DNA of 64,000 nucleotides from Bradyrhizobium sp. CB2312 (GCF_029714425.1 NZ_CP121668.1:5663501-5727500); one strand, 5' to 3'; positions 54,092 to 62,275 are shown, numbered from the stretch's first letter. The notes: generated by a model not told the origin, from the letters alone. Made by a program: numbers and translations.

Positions 54092-54477
54092 ATGACGAAG
54101 TCGCGCGAAGACCTGTTCGGCACAACGGTCCGCGCCCGCGACGCCCGCAGGGACGCTCGCTTGCCAGGCATGGAATGCCTCATGCTCGGTTTTCGCGGCC
54201 CTGCCCAGCCCTCCGCGATGCTTGGTGACGCTCTCAATGCCGGCTACCACTATCTGGAGGTGAAGTGCCTGGGCTGCGCCACCCACCGGACTGTCGCGCT
54301 GGACCTTGTCAGGCGCGCGAAGACCACCCCTATCCACGAGCTGGAGCGCTACATGCGTCGCCGGCGAGTGCTCCGAGCGTCAAGGGCGGCCATTCAAACG
54401 CAGCCATTTGGTGGCCTTGCGGACCACGATGATTACGGCCACGAATTCCCTCTGTCTGGTGGCCTGGGGAGCGCTGA
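54092..54477 (+). pseudogene. Frameshifted zinc-ribbon-type small protein gene
   Basis: Starts MTKSREDLFGTTVRARDARR and runs well to ALNAGYHYLEVKCLGCATHRTVALDLVRR, PIHELERYM. After about 54366 the frame should shift (+1 base) to give ECSERQGRPFKRSHLVALRT, and again near 54453 to give PSVWWPGER and a stop at 54475-54477. Restored, the order (LxGCxxxxTVALD ... IHELERYMRC..C ... SHLVALRP ... WWPGER) follows a small protein known to me from Bradyrhizobium. Two one-base insertions and a Cys to Arg change mean it is broken, or the sequence has errors. Confidence 0.7.
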
Positions 54478-54485
54478 CGTCGAAA

Positions 54486-54758
54486 TTGGCCGATGAACGT
54501 GCCTTTGCCGACCCGGAAACTGCGGCGCGCAAGCCGGTCGAACTCGCCTCAAGCATCGAGCCTGTCCAGGATGGCCGCATCCACATCGAGAAGATCAACG
54601 CGCCCTTTCTTTATATCCTGAAAGGGACTGGCGCAGAATTTGGGGCCGGCATCCGATACGCTGTGGAGCAAGGCTGGCTGGAGTTGCATGAGAGCGGAAC
54701 TTACGTGCGGCTGCTGAACGGCGACGACGATTTGAAGCAGCAAATGGCCAGTAACTGA
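54486..54758 (+). CDS. Small conserved protein with LHESGTY motif
   Basis: 90 residues from TTG 54486, or 94 from CTG 54474, which sits where the family's ATG overlaps the upstream stop. Sequence: LADERAFADPETAARKPVEL, VQDGRIHIEKINAPFLYILK, GAGIRYAVEQGWLELHESGT then YVRLLNGDDDL. Helix, beta strand, then a small HTH-like end. A decayed relative lies at 61207-61378. Function unknown. Because the natural ATG is lost, expression may be reduced. Confidence 0.65.
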   Translation: MADERAFADPETAARKPVELASSIEPVQDGRIHIEKINAPFLYILKGTGAEFGAGIRYAVEQGWLELHESGTYVRLLNGDDDLKQQMASN

Positions 54759-54800
54759 GGCGGCCTGAGCAGGCTCGAAGAAAGGACGACTGAGGCCGCC

Positions 54801-54970
54801 TTAATCATCCCAAGTGAACTTCTGACAATCGGCACACTTGTAAATGCGCACCGGCTTGTCGGTGCGGGCATTGAGAAAGCTTTCCACCCGGTTCAACCGG
54901 CCCTACAGTGTGGACAGGTGTCGAATTGCTCTTGCCGCGCCTGGAGGGGCGGCGAATTAGTACGAAGCAT
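54801..54970 (-). pseudogene. Frameshifted small zinc-ribbon gene
   Basis: On the minus strand from ATG 54970: MLRTNSPPLQARQEQFDTCP, HCRAG, then stop in that frame; the other frame continues RLNRVESFLNARTDKPVRIY, KCADCQKFTWDD. Both CxxC pairs (CPHC and CADC) are kept, so a single missing base near GGGCCGG (about 54890) explains it. Restored length 56 residues. Confidence 0.7.
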
Positions 54971-55289
54971 GCTGACCCCCGTTTGTGGCTCGAGAGGCTA
55001 ACCAAAGTTAAGCCGCTTCGCGTCATTCCTCATTAAACTAGGTGTGTCGGGAAAGAATATCCTCGTGGACGTTCATCCAGTTCTTTCTGGTAACGGCTTG
55101 CAGAATGCGCCTGCAATGATTGGGTTCGACAGCTGCGAATCGGGCCGCCCTAAAGGCTCATCGAAATAATGGCAATTAAGCCCGCTGCGGCTGTGCCCCA
55201 CGCCAGCGCATGCAACGGTTAGCTTAGGCTGCCTATGCTGTTTGTGCCAAAGCTTCGAGAGGGAAAATCCGCGATGGCCGGAGCCTTCG
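54971..55289. other. Intergenic, 319 bp
   Basis: An open minus-strand frame (55073-55348) has low-complexity composition and overlaps a better gene. I see nothing to support. Confidence 0.4.
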
Positions 55290-55502
55290 CTATGAGGGCC
55301 CGCCGGAGCTGCCAGCGGCTGGGCGGCCGTCCAAGCGGGAGAGCGCATGGTACGCCCGTTCTGCCTGCTCCTTCGTCAGATTGGCCGCCCATTCAGTTCC
55401 GATCAGCGCAGGTCCCTTGCGCTCTCGATCGTAAACCATCCAACCAGTGGCTCCCATCCGAACAATAAACCTGCTCGCTCTAGCCCCTCTCTCACTCGCC
55501 AT
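55290..55502 (-). CDS. Small conserved hypothetical protein
   Basis: 70 residues from ATG 55502. Core reads SRFIVRMGATGWMVYDRERK, GPALIGTEWAANLTKEQAER, a beta hairpin followed by an AxxLTKEQAE helix seen in a small rhizobial family (from memory). A later start inside the first 12 residues is possible. No partner or ribosome-binding evidence strong enough to settle the start. Function unknown. Confidence 0.55.
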   Translation of the reverse strand: MASERGARASRFIVRMGATGWMVYDRERKGPALIGTEWAANLTKEQAERAYHALSRLDGRPAAGSSGGPS

Positions 55503-55619
55503 GGTGCCTCGGCCATTCGCTGCGCGTACGGCGAGTACGCCGCATCCTTTTAGTCAGACGCATTAATTTATGTGAATCACCCGGCAATATTTGGCAAGGA
55601 GCCTGTCCTAACCTCATGA

Positions 55620-55805
55620 TCAAGGGCGACTTGGCTTGCTCTCGGTCTTTTCGTGCGCAATCGCGCCTTCCAGCACCGAGGCGAGGACCGTGTAGTGCGA
55701 GAACGCCCGATCAAAGGCCGCGCGCTTGATCTGCGACTTGGCCGCATCTCTCAATTGCTCGCACCTTAGAATCTGCTCGCGCAAGAGGGCGAGATGTTCG
55801 AGCAT
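55620..55805 (-). CDS. Small helical protein
   Basis: 61 residues from ATG 55805 (AGGAAGG nearby upstream); the frame extends to 55868. Sequence: MLEHLALLREQILRCEQLRD, AAKSQIKRAAFDRAFSHYTV, LASVLEGAIA. Two amphipathic helices, likely coiled-coil. Similar in style to other small helical proteins of this region. Function unknown. Confidence 0.5.
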   Translation of the reverse strand: MLEHLALLREQILRCEQLRDAAKSQIKRAAFDRAFSHYTVLASVLEGAIAHEKTESKPSRP

Positions 55806-55908
55806 GTCCTTCCTGCCGTTCCCCTTCGGGAACAGGTTACCTCGGAATAACGAGCTAGGACGGTCCAAAAGTGAACTTACGACGCCAAGGGAACACGAAC
55901 AGCACCGC

Positions 55909-56055
55909 TTAATGCTCGTGTGAGGTCGGCCTTTGTGCTTTCTCCGCCATCGCCATCCACTCTTCGGCCGGCTTTAGCCAAGCCTTCTTGTCGGCCGAGT
56001 GGCCTTCTTTGCCTCTTCGAGGCAAGCCCTTGGCGGTGGCCGCGTCGTCTTCCAT
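55909..56055 (-). CDS. Small charged protein (possible fragment)
   Basis: 48 residues from ATG 56055: MEDDAATAKGLPRRGKEGHS, then KKAWLKPAEEWMAMAEKAQR. The ending (K.AWL..AEEWMAMAEKA) resembles the C-terminus of a small helical family in Bradyrhizobium; the N-terminal third looks scrambled, as if by a frameshift. The frame is open to 56097. Low confidence. Confidence 0.35.
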   Translation of the reverse strand: MEDDAATAKGLPRRGKEGHSADKKAWLKPAEEWMAMAEKAQRPTSHEH

Positions 56056-56200
56056 GCGCTGAAAAATGCGGACGCGACCCAAAAGTGCCCAAAACAAAGC
56101 CGCAGGCGCTGCTCGAAAAAGCTCTGGGTTCGCGTCGGTCCCTATACCCGCGATCTGAAATTAGGACAGGAACGTTTTGGCGGTTGCCAGGTTTTCCCGA

Positions 56201-56274
56201 CACCCTTTTCGAAGGGTGACCCCAAGTCGGCCCCAGCTCCATCGCCCCCCCTTGCGAGCTGGGGCCCTTTTTTT
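56201..56274 (+). terminator. Double hairpin with strong intrinsic terminator
   Basis: First hairpin CACCCTT-TTCG-AAGGGTG (56201-56218); second an 11-bp stem GGCCCCAGCTC / GAGCTGGGGCC (56229-56239, 56256-56266) followed by CTTTTTTT. No plus-strand gene lies just upstream, so it may end a small RNA of about 100-170 nt. Confidence 0.75.
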
Positions 56275-56576
56275 GCGAAGCTGCAGAGGTGGAAGAACAC
56301 TGCTCAAGCTCATCGCCGGTGGTGACGTGGTCAACCGGTATGCTCCGAAGATGTCGCGCGCGACCTCGAGCGCCGCATTGCTGTCGAAGGCCGCGAGATC
56401 TCCGACGGCTTGAGGGACTTCGTCGAGAGCCAGCTCGGCCGCGCGATCGGCATCGAGTTGGCGCTCCCACTGCGGATGGCGAGCTATGTCTCGTGAAGAC
56501 GCAATTCCGTCGGATGCAGGATCAGTTCTAAGAAGGGCGTGTACTCGCAGTTCGGGACTGTCCGCTTTCATGACGA

Positions 56577-56602
56577 AAAGAAAAGGCCGCTCCGAGGCGG
56601 CC
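56577..56602 (-). terminator. Rho-independent terminator, minus strand
   Basis: Read on the minus strand: GGCCGC-CTCGGA-GCGGCC followed by TTTTCTTTT. Placed about 25 bases after a minus-strand frame ending ...DATDALKK, so that small frame may be a real transcript end. Confidence 0.65.
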
Positions 56603-57067
56603 AGTTCCAGCTTTCCTTCTTCTACTTATTTCTTGAGGGCGTCAGTGGCGTCCCGCGCTGCGTCCTTCACAATTTTCCCGGCATCATTAAAGTCCAAGAC
56701 CGCCTGCACTATGTTTTCTCTGCTGACGTACGAGATTATTGCGCCAATCGTTCTTCATCCGCGATAGCTGCTCATCAGCTTGCGCGCTTATTGTTGCAGG
56801 TCAAAAAAACGGCCCCAGCACAACCCGCCGGAGCCGCTGTTGGAGGCCCCGACAGTAATGGGGAGCCGCCGAGGCATCCCGAGATCTAGGGTGATTCGGC
56901 GATCGGGTCTGTATCCCGTTGGATATAGGCGCGCCCTTGATCGCGCCCTCTGCGTGACCGACACACTTTGCTTTTCCACATCCACGATGGACGGTAGCTC
57001 GGGGGCCTTCCGAGCCGCTAGGAATCGATAATTTGCGAGCTACTCTCGATGCCGCTTTGATAGCGGC

Positions 57068-57355
57068 ATGCCTCGCCCGATCCGACGCCACACTCCTACG
57101 CACGCCGACGGCCGGCAGCTCAAGATCACTTTCGGTGAGATGCGCGAGATGGGGCTGCGCGGCGTCCTGGTCTATTGACATTGCGGGCACCACGTTGAAC
57201 TAGATGCGGGCCGTTGGCCGGATGAAATGCGGCTCTCCGACCTCGAGCCGCGCTTCGTCTGCAAAGGCTGCGGCCATCGCGGCGCCGACGTTCGGCCGGA
57301 CTTTGAGCGGGGAAATCCTCAGATGGCTGTGATGGGGTATCGGAACACGAAATGA
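57068..57355 (+). pseudogene. Small zinc-ribbon gene with in-frame TGA
   Basis: 96 codons from ATG 57068 to TGA 57355 with one internal TGA at 57176-57178. Before it: MPRPIRRHTPTHADGRQLKI, MREMGLRGVLVY. After it: HCGHHVELDAGRWPDEMRLS, then LEPRFVCKGCGHRGADVRP. In this family (from memory) the residue after VY is Cys (TGC/TGT), so the TGA is most simply a nonsense change of a zinc-binding Cys. Both flanks stay in one frame and look well conserved, so the lesion is recent or an error. Confidence 0.75.
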
Positions 57356-57457
57356 CCAAGGGCTGGGGGCGCCTGCGCCGCATCACCGCGGTTGTATTTC
57401 CCTTCTGGTATCTAAAGTTCCTTGATCGGAATGCTGCTCAACGGAATGGAGGGCATC

Positions 57458-57868
57458 ATGCCAATCCAGATCCAGATGAAGTATGATGTGCTTGTTTTCG
57501 CAGCACTGGCGACATTCCTGCTCGTGTTTGCGATTTCGGCATTCGTATCGCTGCTTACGAGGGATCAAGGTGACCTCGAAACGCGCAAAATTCGCTTTGC
57601 GGCGGTTACTTTCACCGGAATCCTCATGCTCTTCGTCTTTACTGCAATTCCATATTTCGTCGAACCGAACGGACCTGGAAAAGAGATATTCGAAAGGGCC
57701 GTGACGGCCATGACGCCTCTGGCCGGCGCAATCATCGGTTATATGTTTGCGTCACGGCCGGCCGCCGGGGCCGCGACGGAACAGCGTGAACAGAGTTCGC
57801 CGGTTACGGCTTCACAGCCCCAAACAATTGGTACTGCACAGCCACCGCCCCTAGTGACCGCCCCGTGA
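57458..57868 (+). CDS. Small membrane protein, two TM segments
   Basis: 136 residues from ATG 57458 (TGGAGGGCATC before it); the frame is open to 57422. TM1 about 10-32 (VLVFAALATFLLVFAISAFV), cytoplasmic/periplasmic link with RDQGDLETRKIRFAA, TM2 about 48-67 (FTGILMLFVFTAIPYF), a third weaker hydrophobic stretch (MTPLAGAIIGYMFA), then a Ser/Thr/Pro/Gln-rich tail. No named family recognised. Confidence 0.65.
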   Translation: MPIQIQMKYDVLVFAALATFLLVFAISAFVSLLTRDQGDLETRKIRFAAVTFTGILMLFVFTAIPYFVEPNGPGKEIFERAVTAMTPLAGAIIGYMFASRPAAGAATEQREQSSPVTASQPQTIGTAQPPPLVTAP

Positions 57869-57913
57869 CCCGTCACTGCCGGAAGCGCCCTAACGTCGAA
57901 GGGCCCGCCTCCA

Positions 57914-58153
57914 TCAACTGGCTTTGGTTTCCCGGCTCAGCCACTCGTCCAAATCCTCGGGATCGATTTGCCAGGAGGGCGATACGCCATCCGCTGTTCG
58001 AGCCGCCAGCCGGTAACCTTTCCGGCGGAGCTTGGCCGCCAATTTCTTCGCGCCGGCCTCGTCACTACACTCAACGGACATGTTTCCGTAGACGACGACC
58101 CACGTGAAGTGCTTGGGGTTCTCGGGGTGTCGTCGCCTGGAAGCGTGGCGCAT
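57914..58153 (-). CDS. Small conserved hypothetical protein
   Basis: 79 residues from ATG 58153. Pattern HFTWVVVYGNMSVECSDEAG, AKKLAAKLRRKGYRLAARTA, then DGVSPSWQIDPEDLDEWLSR. A beta-alpha-beta fold with a conserved-looking ECSDE..A..LA..LR.KGY core. No close partner; function unknown. The start could be a little further in. Confidence 0.6.
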   Translation of the reverse strand: MRHASRRRHPENPKHFTWVVVYGNMSVECSDEAGAKKLAAKLRRKGYRLAARTADGVSPSWQIDPEDLDEWLSRETKAS

Positions 58154-58520
58154 GGACTGTAAACCCCAAATTCTAAACCTTCAGAGTTCAACCATTATTA
58201 GATACCCCGTTCAGAGGTTTCGCAAAGAAAAGCAACCTAAGTGCGATTATGCCGCACGCGCGCGCGAGTTGTGACTGGCCCTACGAATAGAACATTCGGT
58301 GTATTCATTTTTGCTCCATGTGATCAACCCGACTACGATGCCCGCCAGCTATGAACCGGCGGGCCCTACCTTTACCGCATCAGCCGGGGGCATGCGTCGC
58401 CAGCCGCGCGGGTACAGCCCGCCCATTCCCCGTCTTCGCAAGTGCGGAAGTTACCTCAGGAACGAGCCTCGGCCGCGCATCGTTATTTCGTATCGATCTT
58501 AACCGAAGAGGAGGATGACG
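58154..58520. other. Intergenic, 367 bp
   Basis: Divergent spacer ahead of the PRC-barrel gene. A plus-strand open frame (58299-58502) has no domain. Nothing else seen. Confidence 0.45.
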
Positions 58521-58877
58521 ATGGAAGCGGAAAGGCGTGAAACAGGAACGCTGATTGGCAGCGACAAGGTCGAGGGCACCGCGGTGTACGGCGCCGGCGA
58601 CCAGAAGATTGGCTCAATCGAGCGCGTGATGATCGACAAGGTGAGCGGCCAGGTCTCGTACGCAGTCCTCGGCTTCGGTGGCTTCTTAGGCATCGGCGAC
58701 GACCACTATCCGCTACCATGGCAGTCCCTGAAGTACGACACGAACCTGGGCGGGTACCGGACCAACCTAAGTGCCGATAGGCTGCAGGGCGCGCCCCACT
58801 ACGGCAATGATAACGAGTGGAATTGGGACGACCCGGGACGGGCGAGAGTGGTGAACGACTATTACGCCGGGTTCTAG
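58521..58877 (+). CDS. PRC-barrel domain protein
   Basis: 118 residues from ATG 58521, chosen over ATG 58515 because AGGAGG ends six bases before it. PRC-barrel: LIGSDKVEGTAVYGAGDQKI, GSIERVMIDKVSGQVSYAVL, then GFGGFLGIGDDHYPLPWQSL. The domain occurs in RNA-processing and photosynthetic reaction-centre subunits; free-standing copies in rhizobia are stress-linked and of unclear role. The C-terminus (WNWDDPGRARVVNDYYAGF) is typical of these. No partner. Confidence 0.88.
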   Translation: MEAERRETGTLIGSDKVEGTAVYGAGDQKIGSIERVMIDKVSGQVSYAVLGFGGFLGIGDDHYPLPWQSLKYDTNLGGYRTNLSADRLQGAPHYGNDNEWNWDDPGRARVVNDYYAGF

Positions 58878-59208
58878 GCGCCGCTGCTGCTTTCGGGCGA
58901 GGAGCCACGGCCTAGGAAGACGCAAGCGGAGCGGCCTCGACGTTTCTACGGAACACCGAGGCCGCGGACATCGACTCGCGCGCCCGGAAATCGCCTCCCT
59001 CGGGCCGCACTACCGCTGATAGAGCAGATCGAATGATTGAGCTTGATCCAGCCGCGACTACAGCAAAAGGCGCCGACGTATCGCACGAAGATCATCAAGC
59101 ACGGTTACGTTCGCCGTCCCTTCTCTTCGCGGATGAGTCCCGCGAAGAATGCGGGACCGTAAACAAAGCTTGCGGCCACGAATTGAGACTATAAAGGGGA
59201 ACAACACT
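58878..59208. other. Intergenic, 331 bp
   Basis: Spacer between the PRC-barrel gene and a pair of very small genes. No feature recognised. Confidence 0.45.
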
Positions 59209-59391
59209 GTGGCCTCCAAATTAAGCTCCCATGGGAGCTGTAAAGGACATCCGCAAGCAGCTGAGGTGGCCGAAAAGGCAGCCGCACGCGCTGCTGATGC
59301 CTTTGTGGCAAATCAGATGAAGACTTTGGCCGAGGCATTCCGAGCCCAGGCAGATACGATGAAAAAGAACAAAAAGAAGAAGAAGAAATGA
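59209..59391 (+). CDS. Small Ala/Lys-rich protein with poly-Lys end
   Basis: 60 residues from GTG 59209 (AAAGGGGAA upstream); the frame is open to 59149. SSHGSCKGHPQAAEVAEKAA, then ARAADAFVANQMKTLAEAFR, then MKKNKKKKKK. The C-terminal ten residues are nearly all Lys, from a run of AAG/AAA codons. Suggests nucleic-acid binding, but unproven. Stop overlaps the next ATG (ATGA), so it is a two-gene operon. Confidence 0.55.
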   Translation: MASKLSSHGSCKGHPQAAEVAEKAAARAADAFVANQMKTLAEAFRAQADTMKKNKKKKKK

Positions 59392-59612
59392 GCTTCACCG
59401 TCAAAGGCATGTGCAAGCACGGCGAGCTGGCGCACCGGAGGAAGAGCGCCGAAGCGGCCCTCACGAAAGCCAAGGAGCTTGCTAAGATAGGCTGCTACGA
59501 CGTTCATATCATCACCCCGGAAGGCCGGGACTACGCCTCGTCCGAGTTCGGAGACCTTCCACGATCGCCCGTCATGTGGCGACCCATTCAGAAAACCAAC
59601 CCCCACCCGTGA
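59388..59612 (+). CDS. Small conserved hypothetical protein
   Basis: 74 residues, ATG 59388 within the ATGA overlap. HRRKSAEAALTKAKELAKIG, then CYDVHIITPEGRDYASSEFG. The pattern (A..KA.EL...G..DV.I.TPEG..Y....F) is that of a small family frequent in Bradyrhizobium (from memory). Likely translated together with the Lys-rich protein. Function unknown. Confidence 0.65.
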   Translation: MSFTVKGMCKHGELAHRRKSAEAALTKAKELAKIGCYDVHIITPEGRDYASSEFGDLPRSPVMWRPIQKTNPHP

Positions 59613-59775
59613 GCTGGGCCCTCGACAGTACTCGGGTCGACGCCAGGAAACGGTCGCGTGTGTCGATGGACTCTTCCTGCAACGTCCGCCCGATGCTTGG
59701 TGCACTCCCACTTGCGGCTGAGCGAACGGCCCTCGAGCGGCAGCTCAACGAGCTGCGAGCGAACACGTCGACCGG

Positions 59776-60755
59776 CTATGCGCGGCCGACTCGCCATTGC
59801 AAGGATGAGGCAGATGTTAGAAGTGACCGTATGTCGCCTTGTCCTTCGTGGCCGCCGCTGCGCGGCGCAACACGGGGCTTGACGTTTCGTCGCTCAATAA
59901 TTCGTTGAGCGGCGTCAAAGACGTTCCGCGGCACAATCTGCTCAAAGTGCGTCACCCCCCTTATCCACTTGGCCTTCGCGTTGATGACACGACGCCCTCG
60001 CAAGTAGTTCGATGTCCGGTTGCCGCTGTAATTCTCGTTGCGAAGGATGCGACCAATCATCTGAAAATTCCACGGAACGCCGCGATGGTTGACAACGCCT
60101 CTCCCGTTCAGCTTGCGGGCGATGGCGGTTTTCTTTCGCGGCGACGAAGCTTTCGAATATCCATCGCACGATCGCGATTTCATCGGGTGGCCCGGCCCGC
60201 ACCAAGACCCTGTCAGTCTGCAAGGCCTTTTGCTGGCCATGTTCGAGAGATCCCCTTGACTTGCCAGTTGCGTCGATCAGCTCTCTGGCGTAGCGCGAAG
60301 CCGGGCCGACCGCCCACCCAATAGCCAAGCCCGGCGACCCCGCTCTGCCCGCAAAAACTTTTGCCGACTGATTCCGACTGTCCTCCGCTGCCATCAGGCG
60401 CTTCATGTTTTTCCAGAGGCCGGACATCGGGCTTCCGTCGTTGTCGAAGACCTCGGCGCAATAGAGCACCTTCACACCAGCCAGCTTGCAGATGAATTCG
60501 TAATATGCGCTCTCGTCTGTGTCCTGAAATCTGCCCCAGCGACTGACGTCCCGCACCAGGACATTCCCGAAATCGGCGGCTCCCAATTGGACGTCGTTGA
60601 TCAAACCGATAAGCCCCTCGTCGCTTCTTGATTCTCAATTCGCTGATGCCCTCGTCGATATAAGTGTGACTACGTAGGCGCGATGACAGCCATCTGGTTT
60701 GCGATCGAAATTGCTGCCAAGCCGTCGACATCTGGACGTACTGCGCAGCCCGGAG
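59776..60755 (-). pseudogene. Decayed serine site-specific recombinase
   Basis: Spread over three frames. N-terminus from about 60755: RAAQYVQMSTAWQQF (the usual MRAAxYxRxSTxxQ), then a scrambled 30 residues, then, after a +1 base near GAGGGGCTT, LIGLINDVQLGAADFGNVLV, RDVSRWGRFQDTDESAYYEF. After a run AAAGAAAACC near 60130, a shift gives TAIARKLNGRGVVNHRGVPW and RILRNENYSGNRTSNYLRGR, the recombinase DNA-binding domain. At least two frameshifts plus substitutions. No functional recombinase can be made. Confidence 0.8.
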
Positions 60756-60982
60756 CTCGCGCTCCCGACGCCGGGCAGCCTGGCATGCTGGACAGTGAGA
60801 CTCTGTTCCCATGGAAGGCTCCTGACCTTGCAGCTGTCAGGCTATTCCAACCCGCCTGAAAACCAATAAGTGTGAAGCTGTTCACCCCCGCCGAATCTCT
60901 CCTCGCCTACAATAGGAACGTCCCCCGTCCGGACGCTCATCCGGGAAGGACGAGTCGGAACTGGCGAAGCTGGAGGCCGGCC

Positions 60983-61210
60983 ATGAAGCGCCACGCCGTG
61001 AGCAAGTATTTCGGTCATGGCGCCGGCCACGTTCTGCGCCAGCACAACAGCGCCGTGCTGCTGTTCAGCTGGCGCGGCAAGCCCGACGGATCGGCGCACT
61101 ATGTCGAGCGCGTTAACCGCTACGCCCGCAATGGCATGGAATATCCCAGCCTTGCCGCCCTGCTTCGCGCCGTCGAGGCCGAGCACGCTCCCCCCCCGGC
61201 GACCTCTTGA
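60983..61210 (+). CDS. Small hypothetical protein
   Basis: 75 residues from ATG 60983, with GGAGG seven bases before; the frame is open to 60872. MKRHAVSKYFGHGAGHVLRQ, HNSAVLLFSWRGKPDGSAHY, VERVNRYARNGMEYPSLAAL. Alpha+beta with a basic start. Its stop overlaps the next frame's TTG (TTGA), so the two formed an operon. No family recognised. Confidence 0.55.
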   Translation: MKRHAVSKYFGHGAGHVLRQHNSAVLLFSWRGKPDGSAHYVERVNRYARNGMEYPSLAALLRAVEAEHAPPPATS

Positions 61211-61378
61211 ATCTGTACATCGAGGCCAAGCGCGCACTGGAGCAGGCGATCACGGCGCTCAATGCCGCAGCCGCATGGCCGCGGCAGCGATTCGGCGCCG
61301 GCCTCAAGATTGCGCCGAGCGCCGCTGGCTCAAGCTGCACGAAAGCGGCACCTATGTGGTCTGTACCCACGCCTTGTG
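61207..61378 (+). pseudogene. Decayed relative of the LHESGTY protein
   Basis: From TTG 61207: LNLYIEAKRALEQAITALNA, then FGAGLKIA, and after a one-base deletion near 61310 AERRWLKLHESGTYVV, CTHAL, stop. Compare GAGIRYAVEQGWLELHESGT in the protein at 54486-54758. The homologous end and the same order of features make it a paralogue with a frameshift. Confidence 0.55.
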
Positions 61379-61381
61379 AGC

Positions 61382-61558
61382 TCAGACCGGCAGATTATCG
61401 GTCATTCCGGGGGGCACCTCGCCCAATTCCCTGCGTTCGGCAAGAAGCTGCTTCTCAGCCTCGTACCAAAATGTATCCATCTGTCCCGCCGGCTCGCCGG
61501 CCTGTGCCCAAAGATGGTACGCCCGAACGCGGATATCTTCTTCGCTTAGACCAGCCAT
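61382..61558 (-). CDS. DUF2934 protein, 58 aa
   Basis: ATG 61558 with AAAGGAGG six bases before. MAGLSEEDIRVRAYHLWAQA, then GEPAGQMDTFWYEAEKQLLA, the full DUF2934 motif (IR.RAY.LW...G.P.G....FW..AE..L). Complete with tail RRELGEVPPGMTDNLPV. Too short for common length cut-offs but the strong ribosome-binding site and full motif make it real. Function unknown. Confidence 0.85.
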   Translation of the reverse strand: MAGLSEEDIRVRAYHLWAQAGEPAGQMDTFWYEAEKQLLAERRELGEVPPGMTDNLPV

Positions 61559-61949
61559 GACTTCCTCCTTTCGAAAGCAAGCTTGGCGAAGCGCACAGGT
61601 TCCTGTGATGCTGCAACGGGGCGGTCATCTCCACCTTGAACCTAAGTCGGCCAAAAAACGAGCGCTCTCTACCGTCTAGCGGTGACGGTTGCATTCTCCT
61701 CCGTTCCGAAGCGTAAGCGACCTCCGACCATTACCGTCCAGAGCTGAGGTCGCGAGGCGGGCTAAGCTAGCCAGCAACCAATTTGTGTCAACTGCTCATT
61801 GTTTCGGCGCATCGCAATCCGATAACCCGCGTTTTCACTAATGCGCGTCCTGGCGGTGACACCTCGTCCGCGAGCCTCACCTCCTCCCTCCGCGCAGCCC
61901 TCGCCGGCCAACGGCGGGGGCTTGTCGCTATTCTCGCGGGGCCGGTAGA
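61559..61949. other. Intergenic, 391 bp
   Basis: Between two DUF2934 genes on the minus strand. No gene, repeat or RNA recognised. Confidence 0.45.
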
Positions 61950-62144
61950 TCAGGCTGCGCGGCGCTTCTTTCGCGTCTTCATCTTATCACGCATGACCTT
62001 TGAAACGTGAGCGACCGAGGCGAGCGAAGCAGCAAGGATTTCGCGCTGAGCCTCGAGCCAGTGTCTCGGCGTTGCCTCCTGGTGACCGCCTTCCTGCCAG
62101 AGCTGATAGGCGCGCTCGCGGATCGCTTGTTCTAAATCAGACAT
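61950..62144 (-). CDS. DUF2934 protein, 64 aa
   Basis: From ATG 62144 (frame open to 62189). MSDLEQAIRERAYQLWQEGG, then HQEATPRHWLEAQREILAAS is the DUF2934 motif, followed by a basic tail (KVMRDKMKTRKKRRAA). Third member of the family in the window. Function unknown. Confidence 0.85.
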   Translation of the reverse strand: MSDLEQAIRERAYQLWQEGGHQEATPRHWLEAQREILAASLASVAHVSKVMRDKMKTRKKRRAA

Positions 62145-62191
62145 CTGTGTACCTGCATGTTGCGAATTAGCGTGAATGCTGATTGTCAACG

Positions 62192-62275
62192 TTACGCCGC
62201 GATGGGCTGGCGGTGCGCGGCAATACGCGCGGCGATCCAGTCGTCGATTTCGGATTCGATCCAGGCAACGCGCTG
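62192..62275 (-). pseudogene. C-terminal fragment of an AlpA-type regulator
   Basis: Minus-strand frame ending at 62192 reads RVAWIESEIDDWIAARIAAH, then RQPIAA and stop. This is the typical end of AlpA/phage-excisionase-like regulators (WxExEV..WI..RIAAR). The HTH part is absent, cut where a ligase fragment begins. Confidence 0.6.

Larger units (their letters stand above)
56098..57067. other. Sparse region, 970 bp
   Basis: Holds two terminators (listed) and two short fragments with coding character. At 56341-56496 (+) a frame without a start reads ARDLERRIAVEGREISDGLR and on to a stop. At about 56628-56720 (-) VLDFNDAGKIVKDAARDATD ends in LKK and a stop, just before the minus-strand terminator at 56585. 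Neither has a convincing start. They look like gene ends left after deletion. Confidence 0.4.

Noticed and set aside
57176..57178. Selenocysteine codon
   Set aside because: The replaced residue is a structural zinc Cys and I could not identify a SECIS element by eye; a nonsense mutation or error is simpler.
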